This document shows, piece by piece, positions 25,810 through 34,497 of a DNA stretch of 64,000 nucleotides. The DNA is from SMWC01 sp045561055 (lineage in GTDB: Bacteria > Pseudomonadota > Gammaproteobacteria > Steroidobacterales > Rariloculaceae). The position numbers and the translations under genes are program-made. The DNA is taken from assembly GCA_045561055.1 (NCBI GenBank), contig JBJKYL010000013.1:186001-250000 (forward strand), in the 5' to 3' direction. The notes below the pieces were generated by a model. That model was not told the DNA's origin. It saw only the letters and a program-made list of their open reading frames with translations, and did not search any database. Each line of letters begins with the position of its first letter. Position 1 is the first letter of the stretch.

Positions 25810-27363
25810 ATGTTTACTAGAATCGTAATTCTTTCCGTGTGTGCAGTTCTGCTGTTCTTGTCCAGTTCAGTTGCTCGCTTTGCTGCAGCGCAGGTAGATA
25901 TAGCCGAAAATATCATTCTGGGCCGGCCAACTGACCGCTCTATTGCTATACATGCGTTGGCAGATGAGGGCACAGCAGTCTTTGTTGACTATGGGCGCGA
26001 ACCCGGTAGCTACTCAGCGCGATCTAATGTTGTGGTTGCTAACGCGGATAACGTCGCTGAGATTAACGTCGACGGTCTCCAGGCAGATTCTCGTTATTTT
26101 TATGTGATTAATTATCGACCGGTTACGGAATTCGTTTACAACGGTGGTCAGGAGTATTCATTTCATACACAGCGGCCTAATGGGAGTACCTTCACATTTG
26201 GTGTCCAGGGAGACACTCATCCGGAACGATTTGCGGGCAGATCTCCTGGGGCAGTTTCGATGTATCACCCCGATCTATATGCTCGTACGATGCAGCAGGT
26301 AGCAAGCGCTCGACCGGATCTGTATTTCATGCTTGGAGACGACTTCAATATCTCGAGTATGCTGCCTGCTTATTTCTTAGGCGATCCGACAGCGCTTACT
26401 CAGCAACGCGTAGATGATGTGTATCTAGATCAACGCCGTTTCCTCAGTATCATGGCAAACTCCACAGCGCTATTTCCGATTATCGGCAACCATGAAGAAG
26501 CGCGCCGGAATCTTTTAGGTACTAAGCTGCATAATGCTGCTATTTACGCGGGCCGTGCTCGGGTACGCATGCTTCCGGTTCCCGCTCCCGATCAATTCTA
26601 TTCTGGTAATCCCGAGCCTGTTGAGGGTATAGGTCTTCTGCGTGACTATTTTTCTTTTTCCTGGGGTGACGCCCTATTTGTTGCGATTAATCCCTATTGG
26701 CATTCGCCTGTTGCCGTTAATCCTGCAGGTACCGGTGCACAGGCCACGAATAATGGATGCTTAAGAAACGGTAGATGCCCGCAAAACTACACGATGATCC
26801 CCAGCGATGTTGAGGAAGAGTGGCTAGAATTAACTCTTCCAGCCGAGGATCGTTGGGAAACGACTATGGGAGATGCGCAGTATTGGTGGTTGGTAGAGAC
26901 GCTTGAGAACAGCGATGCGAAGTATAAATTCGTCTTCGCACACCACGTTTTAGGCACTGGCCGCGGTGGCGTTGAGCGGGCGATGCAGTTCGAGTGGGGC
27001 GGACATAACGTAGCCGGTGAGTGGGAGTTTGATGATCGGCGACCAGATTGGGATCTACCGGTCCATAATCTTTTCGTGAAATATGGTGTGAGTATTTTCT
27101 TTCAGGCCCACGACCATCTGTTTGCGCATCAAGAGCTTGATGGGGTTGTTTATCAAACAGTTGCTAATCCCGCCGATGAAACTTACCAGGGTCGCGCTAA
27201 GAATGCCTACAAGACCGGCACCCTGCTAGACAACTCTGGTTACCTTAATGTTACGGTTTCGCCTGATAGTGTCGCCGTTGATTACGTAAGATCTTATCTT
27301 CCTCATGACGAGAACGAAGAGCGACGACATGGCGAAATTTCCTACTCCTATACGCTTGATTAG
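25810..27363 (+). CDS. exported metallophosphoesterase (purple acid phosphatase-like)
   Basis: The 517-residue protein has a signal peptide (to about residue 27, SVARFAAAQ), an N-terminal fibronectin-like domain (about 30-125) as in purple acid phosphatases, and a calcineurin-like catalytic domain. The metal ligands are seen in FGVQGDTHPE, MLGDDFN, IGNHEEA, FAHHVLG and QAHDHLFAHQ. It would hydrolyse phosphate esters in the periplasm or outside the cell; the substrate is not known. It is monocistronic. Confidence 0.82.
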   Translation: MFTRIVILSVCAVLLFLSSSVARFAAAQVDIAENIILGRPTDRSIAIHALADEGTAVFVDYGREPGSYSARSNVVVANADNVAEINVDGLQADSRYFYVINYRPVTEFVYNGGQEYSFHTQRPNGSTFTFGVQGDTHPERFAGRSPGAVSMYHPDLYARTMQQVASARPDLYFMLGDDFNISSMLPAYFLGDPTALTQQRVDDVYLDQRRFLSIMANSTALFPIIGNHEEARRNLLGTKLHNAAIYAGRARVRMLPVPAPDQFYSGNPEPVEGIGLLRDYFSFSWGDALFVAINPYWHSPVAVNPAGTGAQATNNGCLRNGRCPQNYTMIPSDVEEEWLELTLPAEDRWETTMGDAQYWWLVETLENSDAKYKFVFAHHVLGTGRGGVERAMQFEWGGHNVAGEWEFDDRRPDWDLPVHNLFVKYGVSIFFQAHDHLFAHQELDGVVYQTVANPADETYQGRAKNAYKTGTLLDNSGYLNVTVSPDSVAVDYVRSYLPHDENEERRHGEISYSYTLD

Positions 27364-27486
27364 TAGAGTATAGTTGTCAGTAAGTGCTTGGTTGAAGATT
27401 CTTTTACTCTTTTTTATTTTTAATCAATGGTTCTCTGATTCAGTCTAATGTTATCCATCTAACTTAAATAGTTTTTAGGAATATTC

Positions 27487-28257
27487 ATGGCAACACATAA
27501 TGCACTACAAATGTTCGGTCGATCTGGAAACCCAAGTCTAGGTAACACTACCTTCGCAAACGAAGGAGCTGTCGGTGATTATGCGATGACATTGCAGGGC
27601 ACGGTTAATAAAACTGGTGTTTTGTTAGCCCTAGTGGTTCTAGGGGCTTTATATACGTGGAATTTATTTTTCCAGAATGGAAGCCCGGCAGCTGTAATGC
27701 CAATAGCAATTGGTGGAGCAATTGGAGGGCTTGTTTTTGCTCTTATAACAATGTTCAAAAAAGAATGGGCAGGGATAACTGCTCCTATCTACGCTGGTTT
27801 GCAAGGTCTTTTCTTAGGCGGTATTTCCGCTATTTTCGAGTCCCAGTTTCCTGGAATTGTTATCCAAGCGACAGGTTTAACCTTAGGTACTTTAGCTTCA
27901 CTATTGTTGCTTTATAAATTGGGCATTATTAAGCCCACTGAAAACTTTCGGCTCATGATCGTGTCTGCGACTATGGGGATAGGTATTCTTTATTTAATTA
28001 GCTTTGTGATGAATATGTTTGGCTCGAGCGGGATAGGCTTCATCCATTCGAACGGTCTTTTTGGTATCGGCTTTAGTCTTTTTGTTGTTGCTATAGCGGC
28101 ACTTAATTTGGTGTTAGATTTCGATTTTATAGAACAGGGGGCAGAACAGGGTGCGCCTAAGTATATGGAGTGGTTTGGAGCCTTCGCTTTAATGGTTACT
28201 TTGATATGGCTATATTTAGAAATGCTGAGGCTGCTCGCTAAGTTAAGAAGTCGTTAG
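27487..28257 (+). CDS. Bax inhibitor-1/YccA-like integral membrane protein
   Basis: The 256-residue protein has about seven transmembrane segments, starting near residue 45. The Bax inhibitor-1/YccA family is recognised by GLFLGGISAIFE, the repeated hydrophobic helices with GIGFIHSNGLFGIGFSLF, and the C-terminal LNLVLDFDFIEQGAEQGAPKYMEWFGAF, where conserved acidic residues form the pore sensor in related proteins. In bacteria it is an inner-membrane protein linked with membrane protein turnover and possibly calcium flux. Its TAG stop overlaps the GTG start of the following small gene by one base. Confidence 0.88.
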   Translation: MATHNALQMFGRSGNPSLGNTTFANEGAVGDYAMTLQGTVNKTGVLLALVVLGALYTWNLFFQNGSPAAVMPIAIGGAIGGLVFALITMFKKEWAGITAPIYAGLQGLFLGGISAIFESQFPGIVIQATGLTLGTLASLLLLYKLGIIKPTENFRLMIVSATMGIGILYLISFVMNMFGSSGIGFIHSNGLFGIGFSLFVVAIAALNLVLDFDFIEQGAEQGAPKYMEWFGAFALMVTLIWLYLEMLRLLAKLRSR

Positions 28258-28469
28258 TGGATTTTAATACGCTTTTTTTTGGGGCAGTAATTCTCCTATC
28301 GCTAGGTATTTTCTTTTATGTCGGAAAATTTAGAGCTTCGTCAAAACAGCGGAATAGAGAGGATAGGATAAGCTGGCGTAAAAATAGATTCGCTAACCTT
28401 AAGATTTTAATATGGATTATGGTCTCTGTATTAGGACTTGCTCTTTTGGCAAGAATGTTTATTTCTTAA
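28257..28469 (+). CDS. small two-span membrane protein, unknown
   Basis: The 70-residue product starts at GTG 28257, overlapping the upstream stop (TAGTGG), so it is translationally coupled to the Bax-inhibitor-like gene. It has two hydrophobic segments (5-22 and 49-67) separated by a basic loop (KFRASSKQRNREDRISWRKN). No family is recognised. Coupling suggests that it may be a partner of the membrane protein upstream; this is inference. Confidence 0.5.
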   Translation: MDFNTLFFGAVILLSLGIFFYVGKFRASSKQRNREDRISWRKNRFANLKILIWIMVSVLGLALLARMFIS

Positions 28470-28643
28470 ATGACTATCGTTCAAGGATCGTCACTTTTGA
28501 CGTTCCAATTCGAAAGTTTGCTCGTCCATAATGAGGTAAGCCGATTATTAGCGTTGCCCAGCTTATTGGATTAAAGAAAAAAAAAATTTATAATCTGCTG
28601 GATTAAATTCAATTGGCAGTCCTGGTGCTTTCAGCTGATATGT

Positions 28644-28931
28644 ATGAATAGACGGTATTTTAAAAATTACTACTGTAAGGCGATTCTCGCTTTTCTGCTG
28701 GTGTCCGCTCAAGCCGTTGCTCTTGGCCACCTAGATTTAGACGGGCACGCGCAGGAAGCGGCTTGTGTAGTATGCGTTAGCGCTTCAACCTTTGACAGCG
28801 CGAATTTTACCCATTCAGACTTAATTCTACCTGTGGCGATAGAGCCACAATCATTTCAAAAGCGACTCATCGTCGCCCGTACCTATCCCGCCAGTTCCCA
28901 GTTCGCTCGAGCGTCGCCGCTCGTTTCCTAA
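28644..28931 (+). CDS. small exported His/Cys protein (DUF2946-like)
   Basis: The 95-residue protein has a signal peptide (about residues 10-26) and then a short His/Asp and Cys cluster HLDLDGHAQEAACVVC. This resembles small DUF2946-type proteins often found just before TonB receptors for metals; the match is by pattern only. It lies 78 bases before the His-Asp-rich TonB receptor on the same strand. The likely role is metal binding or delivery in the periplasm. I looked for a Zur-type operator in front and did not find one. Confidence 0.6.
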   Translation: MNRRYFKNYYCKAILAFLLVSAQAVALGHLDLDGHAQEAACVVCVSASTFDSANFTHSDLILPVAIEPQSFQKRLIVARTYPASSQFARASPLVS

Positions 28932-29009
28932 AATTTTTGTTTTTGGTGATTTTTTCTCGTGGGGATGTCCTACGGGATTCTTATATTGCTGGTATTTTAG
29001 GAAAAAATT

Positions 29010-31166
29010 ATGAACCTGTTTAAAAACATGGGTTACCGATGGGTACCCCTGGCTACTTGTCTGTCGTTGTCACCTATGCTTTCTGCACAGCAGGAAGTTG
29101 AGGAAATTCGAGTTATCGCTACGCCTCAAGATCAGACGGTTGCGGAATTAGCGCAGTCGGTGACGGTCATAGGAAATGAGGTACTCCAAAGGGTACAGAG
29201 TAGGAATATTGGAGAGACGCTTGCTGGTGAGCTTGGCGTTTCTGCGAGTTCCTTTGCTGCTGCGGCGTCGCGTCCGATTATTCGTGGCCTGGCTGGTGCC
29301 AGAGTTAAGATGATGGAGGACAGTATCGATTCTTTGGATGTCTCAACCGTCAGTGTCGATCACGCGGTGAGTATTGATCCGTTGGTGGCCGAGCAAATCG
29401 AAATTTTTCGCGGCCCGACCACGCTGCTTTTCGGTAGTGGAGCGGTTGGCGGTGTTGTGAATACGGTAACACGGCGCATACCCGAGGCTGTCCCCGATGA
29501 TGGGTTTGAAGGGGCCTTTGAAATTCGAGGTGACACGGTAGCGGGCGATCGCACTGGTGCCATACGCCTAGATGGCGGTAACGACTCCTTTGCCTGGCAT
29601 TTCGATGCTCTTAGACGCGATGCCGGCGATTATAAAATTCCTGGGCTAGCCGAGCTTAATTCGCATGACGACGACCATGACGACGACCATGACGATGATC
29701 ATGACGATGATCATGATGGTGAAGCCCTCACGAAAATATTAGAGAACAGCGGGTTTCAGACTACCAGCGCTTCGGCTGGCGTTTCTTGGTTGGGCGATAA
29801 CGCCTTCTTAGGTGTATCCCTTAGCGGATTCGACTCCAACTACGGTATCCCAGGCCATGCGCATGGGGGGGAAGGTCATGACGATCATGACGACGATCAT
29901 GACGACGATCATGACGACGATCATGATGATGATCATGATGATGAAATCGTACGTATTGATCTTAAGCAGACTCGATTTGATCTTAAAGGTGGTTGGGTCA
30001 ATCTGGGAGGGGCCATAGAAGCGATCAACGTGAGGTTCGGAGTCAATGACTACGGACACAACGAACTTGAGGGTGCCAAGATCGGTACAGTTTTCGATAA
30101 CCGAGCCTACGAAGGACGTGTCGAGTTTTTGCATGCCCCCTGGGGTGAGTGGGACGGTGCTTTTGGTGTCCAGTTTGGTGAGCGGAAATTCTCGGCTATC
30201 GGTGCCGAGGCATTCGTTCCGCCTGTAGATACTAGGAATATCGGTCTGTTTCTCTTAGAGCAACGTGCGTTTGGTCCGTGGGATCTATCGTTTGGAGCTC
30301 GATTGGAATCACAAAAGCAAAATCCTTTGTCGTTGCCGCATGACGATCATGATGACGATCATGATGACGATCATGATAACGTTGCTGTCAGTGGTACGGC
30401 AGCGAGCGCCTCTTTTGCAGCGATTCGGCGACTCTCGGATGACTATTCCTTAGCGATGCATCTTGCTGTATCACAGCGTTTGCCTGTTGCCGAAGAGTTA
30501 TATGCCAATGGTCCGCACCTCGCTTCAAGGACGTTTGAGCGGGGCGATTCCTCGATTGGGAAAGAAACTTCAAACCACGTAGATATTGGTATTCGCAAAA
30601 CGACCGGACCGTTGACCTGGAGCTTTACTGCCTTCCAAACGAGCTTCGCCGATTTCATATACCTGAGCGATACCGGGAAAGAGGATTCGGCGTCAAAGCT
30701 TGATATTTACGAATATAAACAGCAGGACGCTACCGTCAGTGGCTTTGAGGCAGAGCTTTTCACACGGATTGCAGATATCGGTATGGGAGAGCTCGACTTG
30801 CGTGTTTATGCGGACAGCGTAAAAGGTGACTTAGATGTTGGTGGTTATTTACCGCGACTGCCCCCACTGCGTGTCGGCGCGCGTCTGCAGTACCACGAAG
30901 AAAGACTCGTCCTAGGGGTAGAATTGGCGCGGTACTCGGAACAAGATAATGCCGCCGCTTTCGAAAAGCATACACCGGGTTATACGATGTTCAACACGGA
31001 CCTTAACTGGATGCTGCCAGCTTCTAGAAGTGGGGTTGAGATGAGTCTCTTTTTCAGAGGTATAAATCTACTCAATGAAGATGCACGAAGACATACGTCT
31101 CTGGTTAAAGATATAGCTCCATTACCGGGCCGAAACCTTATTTTTGGAATGAGGGCAATGTTTTAG
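29010..31166 (+). CDS. TonB-dependent receptor with His-Asp repeats (ZnuD-like, metal uptake)
   Basis: The 718-residue outer-membrane receptor has a signal peptide (cleavage after MLSA), a plug with RVIATPQDQTVAELAQSV, RPIIRGLAGARVKMMEDS and EIFRGPTTLLFGSGAVGGVVNTV, and a barrel ending RNLIFGMRAMF. It carries three tracts of His-Asp repeats at residues about 219-236, 290-311 and 444-456, each built from His-(Asp)3 units. Such His/Asp-rich extracellular loops are known in the zinc receptor ZnuD, so the cargo is probably zinc or another divalent metal. The preceding small His/Cys gene supports this. An intrinsic terminator follows at 31182. Confidence 0.85.
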   Translation: MNLFKNMGYRWVPLATCLSLSPMLSAQQEVEEIRVIATPQDQTVAELAQSVTVIGNEVLQRVQSRNIGETLAGELGVSASSFAAAASRPIIRGLAGARVKMMEDSIDSLDVSTVSVDHAVSIDPLVAEQIEIFRGPTTLLFGSGAVGGVVNTVTRRIPEAVPDDGFEGAFEIRGDTVAGDRTGAIRLDGGNDSFAWHFDALRRDAGDYKIPGLAELNSHDDDHDDDHDDDHDDDHDGEALTKILENSGFQTTSASAGVSWLGDNAFLGVSLSGFDSNYGIPGHAHGGEGHDDHDDDHDDDHDDDHDDDHDDEIVRIDLKQTRFDLKGGWVNLGGAIEAINVRFGVNDYGHNELEGAKIGTVFDNRAYEGRVEFLHAPWGEWDGAFGVQFGERKFSAIGAEAFVPPVDTRNIGLFLLEQRAFGPWDLSFGARLESQKQNPLSLPHDDHDDDHDDDHDNVAVSGTAASASFAAIRRLSDDYSLAMHLAVSQRLPVAEELYANGPHLASRTFERGDSSIGKETSNHVDIGIRKTTGPLTWSFTAFQTSFADFIYLSDTGKEDSASKLDIYEYKQQDATVSGFEAELFTRIADIGMGELDLRVYADSVKGDLDVGGYLPRLPPLRVGARLQYHEERLVLGVELARYSEQDNAAAFEKHTPGYTMFNTDLNWMLPASRSGVEMSLFFRGINLLNEDARRHTSLVKDIAPLPGRNLIFGMRAMF
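29664..29717 (+). repeat. tandem 12-bp repeat coding His-Asp tract 1
   Basis: Units of the type CATGACGACGAC are repeated in frame inside the TonB receptor gene, giving four full HDDD units and a partial fifth. Confidence 0.9.
29877..29942 (+). repeat. tandem 12-bp repeat coding His-Asp tract 2
   Basis: The longest of three tracts; codons alternate between GAC and GAT for Asp, so the units are not identical at DNA level. It is preceded by HAHGGEG, adding three further His or acidic residues. Confidence 0.9.
30339..30377 (+). repeat. tandem 12-bp repeat coding His-Asp tract 3
   Basis: The shortest tract, with three His-(Asp)n units in the same receptor gene, in what should be a later extracellular loop. 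Confidence 0.85.
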
Positions 31167-31181
31167 GTGTGGGGAAACCTG

Positions 31182-31210
31182 AAAAGCCCCCGATTAGGGG
31201 GCTTTTTTTT
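31182..31210 (+). terminator. intrinsic terminator after the metal receptor gene
   Basis: A 10-bp stem AAAAGCCCCC / GGGGGCTTTT with loop GATTA is followed by a run of T, 15 bases after the stop codon. Confidence 0.93.
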
Positions 31211-31292
31211 ATATTGATTAAGGTGCCTGGCAAGTAATTTGTTACCGTTATGTTCTACAATGGATCCGGTAGTTTTAAAACTAAGGATAAGC

Positions 31293-31994
31293 ATGTATCC
31301 GTTACGATTAGTCCTTGTGGTGTTATTTTTATGTTCTAACGGCAACGCGCTTGGTCAAGTGACGCTAGAAACGCCTAACGAAACAGTCACCGGAGAGGAG
31401 CTGTTTGTCACATGTGCTTTTTGTCATGGTAATGCTGGACAGGGAAATGACAGACGAGATGGCCCGGCGATAGCAGGATTGCCTGCCTGGTACCTTGAAT
31501 TGCAACTGCATAATTTTAGGGATGGCGTCCGTGGTTATTTGGCTGAAGACGTTCCGGGTCAGGTGATGCATTTTACCAAGGGTATGCTGAGGAACGATTT
31601 CACCATATCAAGCATCGCTGAATATGTTTCAGGGTTAGAGCCCGGCAAGCCAATGACCGATGACGCTATTGGTGCCAGACCTTATCTCTGGGATTCGCCC
31701 TTTGCAGGGCTTGATCCATCGATTTCGGGTAATGCCGAGACAGGTCGAGCAACCTACTCAACAGTCTGTATAGCTTGTCATGGGGCGGATGGAACCGGGA
31801 TTGAAGCATTAGGTGCGGCCACGCTTACATATTTTTCTGAGGCCTATTTGGTTAGGCAGTTGATGTACTTCAGAGATGGCATACGTGGAACACACCCCGA
31901 TGATATTCGAGGGCAACAGATGGCGCTGATGGGAAGGTTGTTGACAACCGATCAAGCTATTGCTGACATGGTCGCCTATATCTCTGGGCTTTAG
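31293..31994 (+). CDS. di-haem cytochrome c
   Basis: The frame is open from 31239, but the ATG at 31293, with AAGGATA in front, gives a clean signal peptide (LRLVLVVLFLCSNGNA). The mature protein has two haem c domains: CAFCH with downstream methionine candidates (MHFTKGM), then CIACH and another domain ending MVAYISGL. Each domain has a conserved YLxxQLxxFRDG segment. It is a periplasmic electron carrier of the c4/c553 type. The following lectin-like and DUF6152 genes on the same strand (gaps of 42 and 11 bases) suggest one operon. Confidence 0.85.
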   Translation: MYPLRLVLVVLFLCSNGNALGQVTLETPNETVTGEELFVTCAFCHGNAGQGNDRRDGPAIAGLPAWYLELQLHNFRDGVRGYLAEDVPGQVMHFTKGMLRNDFTISSIAEYVSGLEPGKPMTDDAIGARPYLWDSPFAGLDPSISGNAETGRATYSTVCIACHGADGTGIEALGAATLTYFSEAYLVRQLMYFRDGIRGTHPDDIRGQQMALMGRLLTTDQAIADMVAYISGL

Positions 31995-32036
31995 TAAGGT
32001 ATTCAGATGCGAAATTCACGCGAGGTATTACTAATT

Positions 32037-32672
32037 ATGAAGGGCCTAAGAAGAATGTCTGGCAGTCTAATCCTGTTATTTTCGCTAAATATTAACGCGC
32101 AAACTCGTGTAGAGGTAAAGCTAGTTGCGCCCATTGAGGAAGATAGGGGCTGGTGTCTTGACTTACGGGGCGGGCAAAATAGTGGGGCGCCCATTGGGGG
32201 GTTGCATGGACATACCTGCTATACCTATAACGGTAATGGCGTAACCTCTGATCAGGCTTTTGTCATGGAAAACATCTATGAGAAAAATGAATTTAGGATG
32301 GTTGATTTTAGCGACAAATGTATGACGTTGTATGAACCGAAAGATGGTTCTTTTATCTCGATGGAAACTTGTGACGAGCGTGAAGCCCAAGATTTCATGT
32401 TCAACGACGCAGGTCAAATTATTCCAGAAATAATGCCCGAGCTCTGCTTGACTATTCACTCCGTTACTTTGCCTGGAGGTGGAGGTAATCCGGTGCACCT
32501 TCTGCGAGATTTATCATTCGATGCTTGCGATAGCAATATTAACGAGCGTCAACTTTGGGAATTGAGAACAGAATGGACAGGTCCTGAAAAAGCAACTGCT
32601 GAGAGGACTTATGCTGTAAACCCCGCTAGTACTTTTGGTATGGGTATGGGTATGGCCTTTCCGGAAAATTAG
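32037..32672 (+). CDS. exported ricin-type beta-trefoil-like protein
   Basis: The start is set at ATG 32037, behind GAGG, giving a signal peptide that ends ...NINAQ (211 residues). The body has repeated WCLDLRGG, DKCMTLYEP, LCLTIHSV and a final QLWELRT; the Cys-Leu-x-h and QxW elements are those of ricin-type beta-trefoil lectin folds, which bind sugars. The match is by pattern and is moderate. The last residues are Gly/Met-rich (GMGMGMAF). Its place between a cytochrome c and a DUF6152 gene is unusual for a lectin. Confidence 0.6.
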   Translation: MKGLRRMSGSLILLFSLNINAQTRVEVKLVAPIEEDRGWCLDLRGGQNSGAPIGGLHGHTCYTYNGNGVTSDQAFVMENIYEKNEFRMVDFSDKCMTLYEPKDGSFISMETCDEREAQDFMFNDAGQIIPEIMPELCLTIHSVTLPGGGGNPVHLLRDLSFDACDSNINERQLWELRTEWTGPEKATAERTYAVNPASTFGMGMGMAFPEN

Positions 32673-32683
32673 TCCACGGGTAA

Positions 32684-33151
32684 ATGTATCGGTTTATCGT
32701 ACTAATTAGCATTTTTCTTTGGGGTGCTGGTGCCCATAGTCACCATACTGTCCGCAGTATCTACGATGACCAAAGACGTTTTACCGTTGAAGTGGAAGTG
32801 AGGAGGTTCGAGCTGATCAATCCTCATCCGCTTATTTTTGTTGAAATCACTGAAATCCCTAACGGTCAGGTGATTAATGGCATAACGGTCGGGCAGACGT
32901 GGACTCTTGAGATGGATAACGTGAGGGAACTCACTGCGATTGGGATCGATCACGAGACATTCGTTCCAGGCGATCGGATTCTCGCGATGGTCGATCCGAG
33001 TCGCCATACTCGCTATCGTGAGAATACCTTGTATCTGCGGGCTGCAGAACATCAGAGAGCAGGTTTTGTGTACTTACATAATGGCAGGGAGTTAATTTCT
33101 ATCGATTCAGCGGGAGAAAACTTGTCTAAGCATGCACACAAAATTGACTAA
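32684..33151 (+). CDS. exported DUF6152-type protein, short form
   Basis: The 155-residue protein has a signal peptide (2-17), and cleavage after Ala-His-Ser would leave His-His-Thr at the N terminus. The DUF6152 core is RRFELINPHPLIFVEIT, WTLEMDNVRELTAIGI and VPGDRILAMVDPSRH. It lacks the C-terminal extra domain of the long forms. It is the last gene of the cytochrome c/lectin operon (11-base gap). Function unknown. Confidence 0.7.
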   Translation: MYRFIVLISIFLWGAGAHSHHTVRSIYDDQRRFTVEVEVRRFELINPHPLIFVEITEIPNGQVINGITVGQTWTLEMDNVRELTAIGIDHETFVPGDRILAMVDPSRHTRYRENTLYLRAAEHQRAGFVYLHNGRELISIDSAGENLSKHAHKID

Positions 33152-33239
33152 AATAACGGACTAGGCGCGGTCACACGTTCCCCTGACCGCCGATGTGGGG
33201 AGGAGAGGAGCGCTGTGATTCTGCTTGCTAGTAGCGTAT

Positions 33240-33725
33240 CTACTGACCGGCTAGCGCCTGACCCTGCAGAGATTCCGGAGGATATTCGGAAAGCTCAATC
33301 CGAACCCCCTGCGGATCAAAGATATCCGAGAGAATTGCGTTCGTTCGGCCAGAACGTGTATCGGTGGGGCTCGCGCCACGGCTCTCGTACATTGCCTTCA
33401 CAGTCTCTATGTCCGTTACTTGAACGCCGAAGTGGCTGAGTCCTGGGGTCGTATTCTCGTTCGCTCTTGAGAGTTCGACGAAGGTGTTTTCGCTTACACG
33501 CAGATAGGCAAGACCTACCTGGCCCTCGGTGTTAGTTATGCTGAAGGCTTCCTCGAAGCCCATGGTCTCTGTGTAGAAAGTGAGCGATTCGTTCATGTTG
33601 TCGACCGCAATGCCGACGTGATTGAGCATAATGACACCGGGATTGTTCTGGGCCATAGCTGCCTGAATTAACAGTGTAATCAGAGCTCCTCCAATAAAAA
33701 TAGATATATTACGCATCTTATTCAC
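33240..33725 (-). CDS. exported VOC (glyoxalase/dioxygenase fold) protein
   Basis: The 161-residue protein combines a signal peptide (residues 6-25, ending AMAQ) with a single vicinal-oxygen-chelate domain: MLNHVGIAVDNMNESLTFYTETMGF, FVELSRAN, LSHFGVQVTDIE and DPQGVRIELSEY. The metal ligands would be the His of NHVG, His of SHFG and the Glu of RIELSEY. VOC enzymes are mostly cytoplasmic, so an exported one is uncommon; the substrate is unknown. It is convergent with the DUF6152 operon. Confidence 0.8.
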   Translation of the reverse strand: MNKMRNISIFIGGALITLLIQAAMAQNNPGVIMLNHVGIAVDNMNESLTFYTETMGFEEAFSITNTEGQVGLAYLRVSENTFVELSRANENTTPGLSHFGVQVTDIETVKAMYESRGASPTDTRSGRTNAILSDIFDPQGVRIELSEYPPESLQGQALAGQ

Positions 33726-34003
33726 CTCTTATGGAATGCTGATTGCCTCTTCAATATCGTCATAATGCTGCTCTATTCTTTAATGATCAACCAACGATAG
33801 CTAAAATATTCGATTAGCTATATTTTGAATGTTAGACTCATTCTAAATAGCGTGTTTTATATACGGTATACCTGAGCTATATATATAGTATATTCCTTGG
33901 TTAATAAAATGCTTGATGGAGAAAAGACGATTCAATTTTATATCAGAGTGCCAGTGCTTCGCGCATTTTTTGGCGCTTAAAATATCGTTTAGGAAGATAA
34001 AAA

Positions 34004-34429
34004 ATGAATAAATATACAAATAGTGCACTACTTTCGGTATTTCTTATTTTGGGTGCTTGTGGCGGTGGCGGCGGCGGTGGTGGGACTACGACTACGCCCA
34101 CTCCTGCTCCAGCCAAACCGGTTTTTACATCATCGGCATCGTTTACTGCAGCTGAGAATCAAACGGCAATTGGTACCGTGACGGCTACAGATGCTGATAG
34201 CGCAACGATTACTTATAGCGTCTCTGGTTCTGAGTTGGCGATTACCTCAGACGGTGGTGTTTTAACGTTTGTGTCAGTGCCGGTTTATGAAACTAAAAAT
34301 TCTTATACTGCGACAGTGACTGCCAGCGATGGCACGAATTCAACAACACAGGACATTACGGTCAGTGTGACCGTCGTCGTGTCTTTTTCCGTTGGAGAAA
34401 AAGTCGAAATTGTTGAGGTTCAAGAGTAA
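34004..34429 (+). CDS. small lipoprotein with one cadherin-like domain
   Basis: The 141-residue protein has a lipoprotein signal (lipobox LGAC) followed by a run of eight Gly and a Thr/Pro linker, the common anchor of marine gammaproteobacterial surface lipoproteins. The mature domain (AENQTAIGTVTATDADSATI, then VYETKNSYTATVTASDGTNS) is one cadherin-like repeat. A GGAAGAT ribosome-binding site precedes the ATG. It is followed by the 996-residue exported gene after 68 bases, and the two may be co-transcribed. Confidence 0.75.
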   Translation: MNKYTNSALLSVFLILGACGGGGGGGGTTTTPTPAPAKPVFTSSASFTAAENQTAIGTVTATDADSATITYSVSGSELAITSDGGVLTFVSVPVYETKNSYTATVTASDGTNSTTQDITVSVTVVVSFSVGEKVEIVEVQE

Positions 34430-34497
34430 TAGGCGATATAGCTGAGGAAGATTAAAAAATATTTAACCTCCCAGCGCTTTAAAAGTAGGAAGAAAAA

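Noticed and set aside
28470..28643. A Zur-type operator before the metal uptake genes
   Set aside because: I looked for an inverted repeat of the Zur type and found none; only A-rich sequence and a repeated TGGATTAAA were seen.
29808..30134. Minus-strand frames in the metal receptor gene with Ile/Met/Val repeats
   Set aside because: They are the complement of the His-Asp codon repeats and lie wholly inside a well-supported gene.
29664..30377. Regularly spaced short repeats that could suggest a CRISPR-like array
   Set aside because: The repeats are contiguous 12-bp codon units in frame inside a TonB receptor gene, with no spacers and no cas genes nearby.
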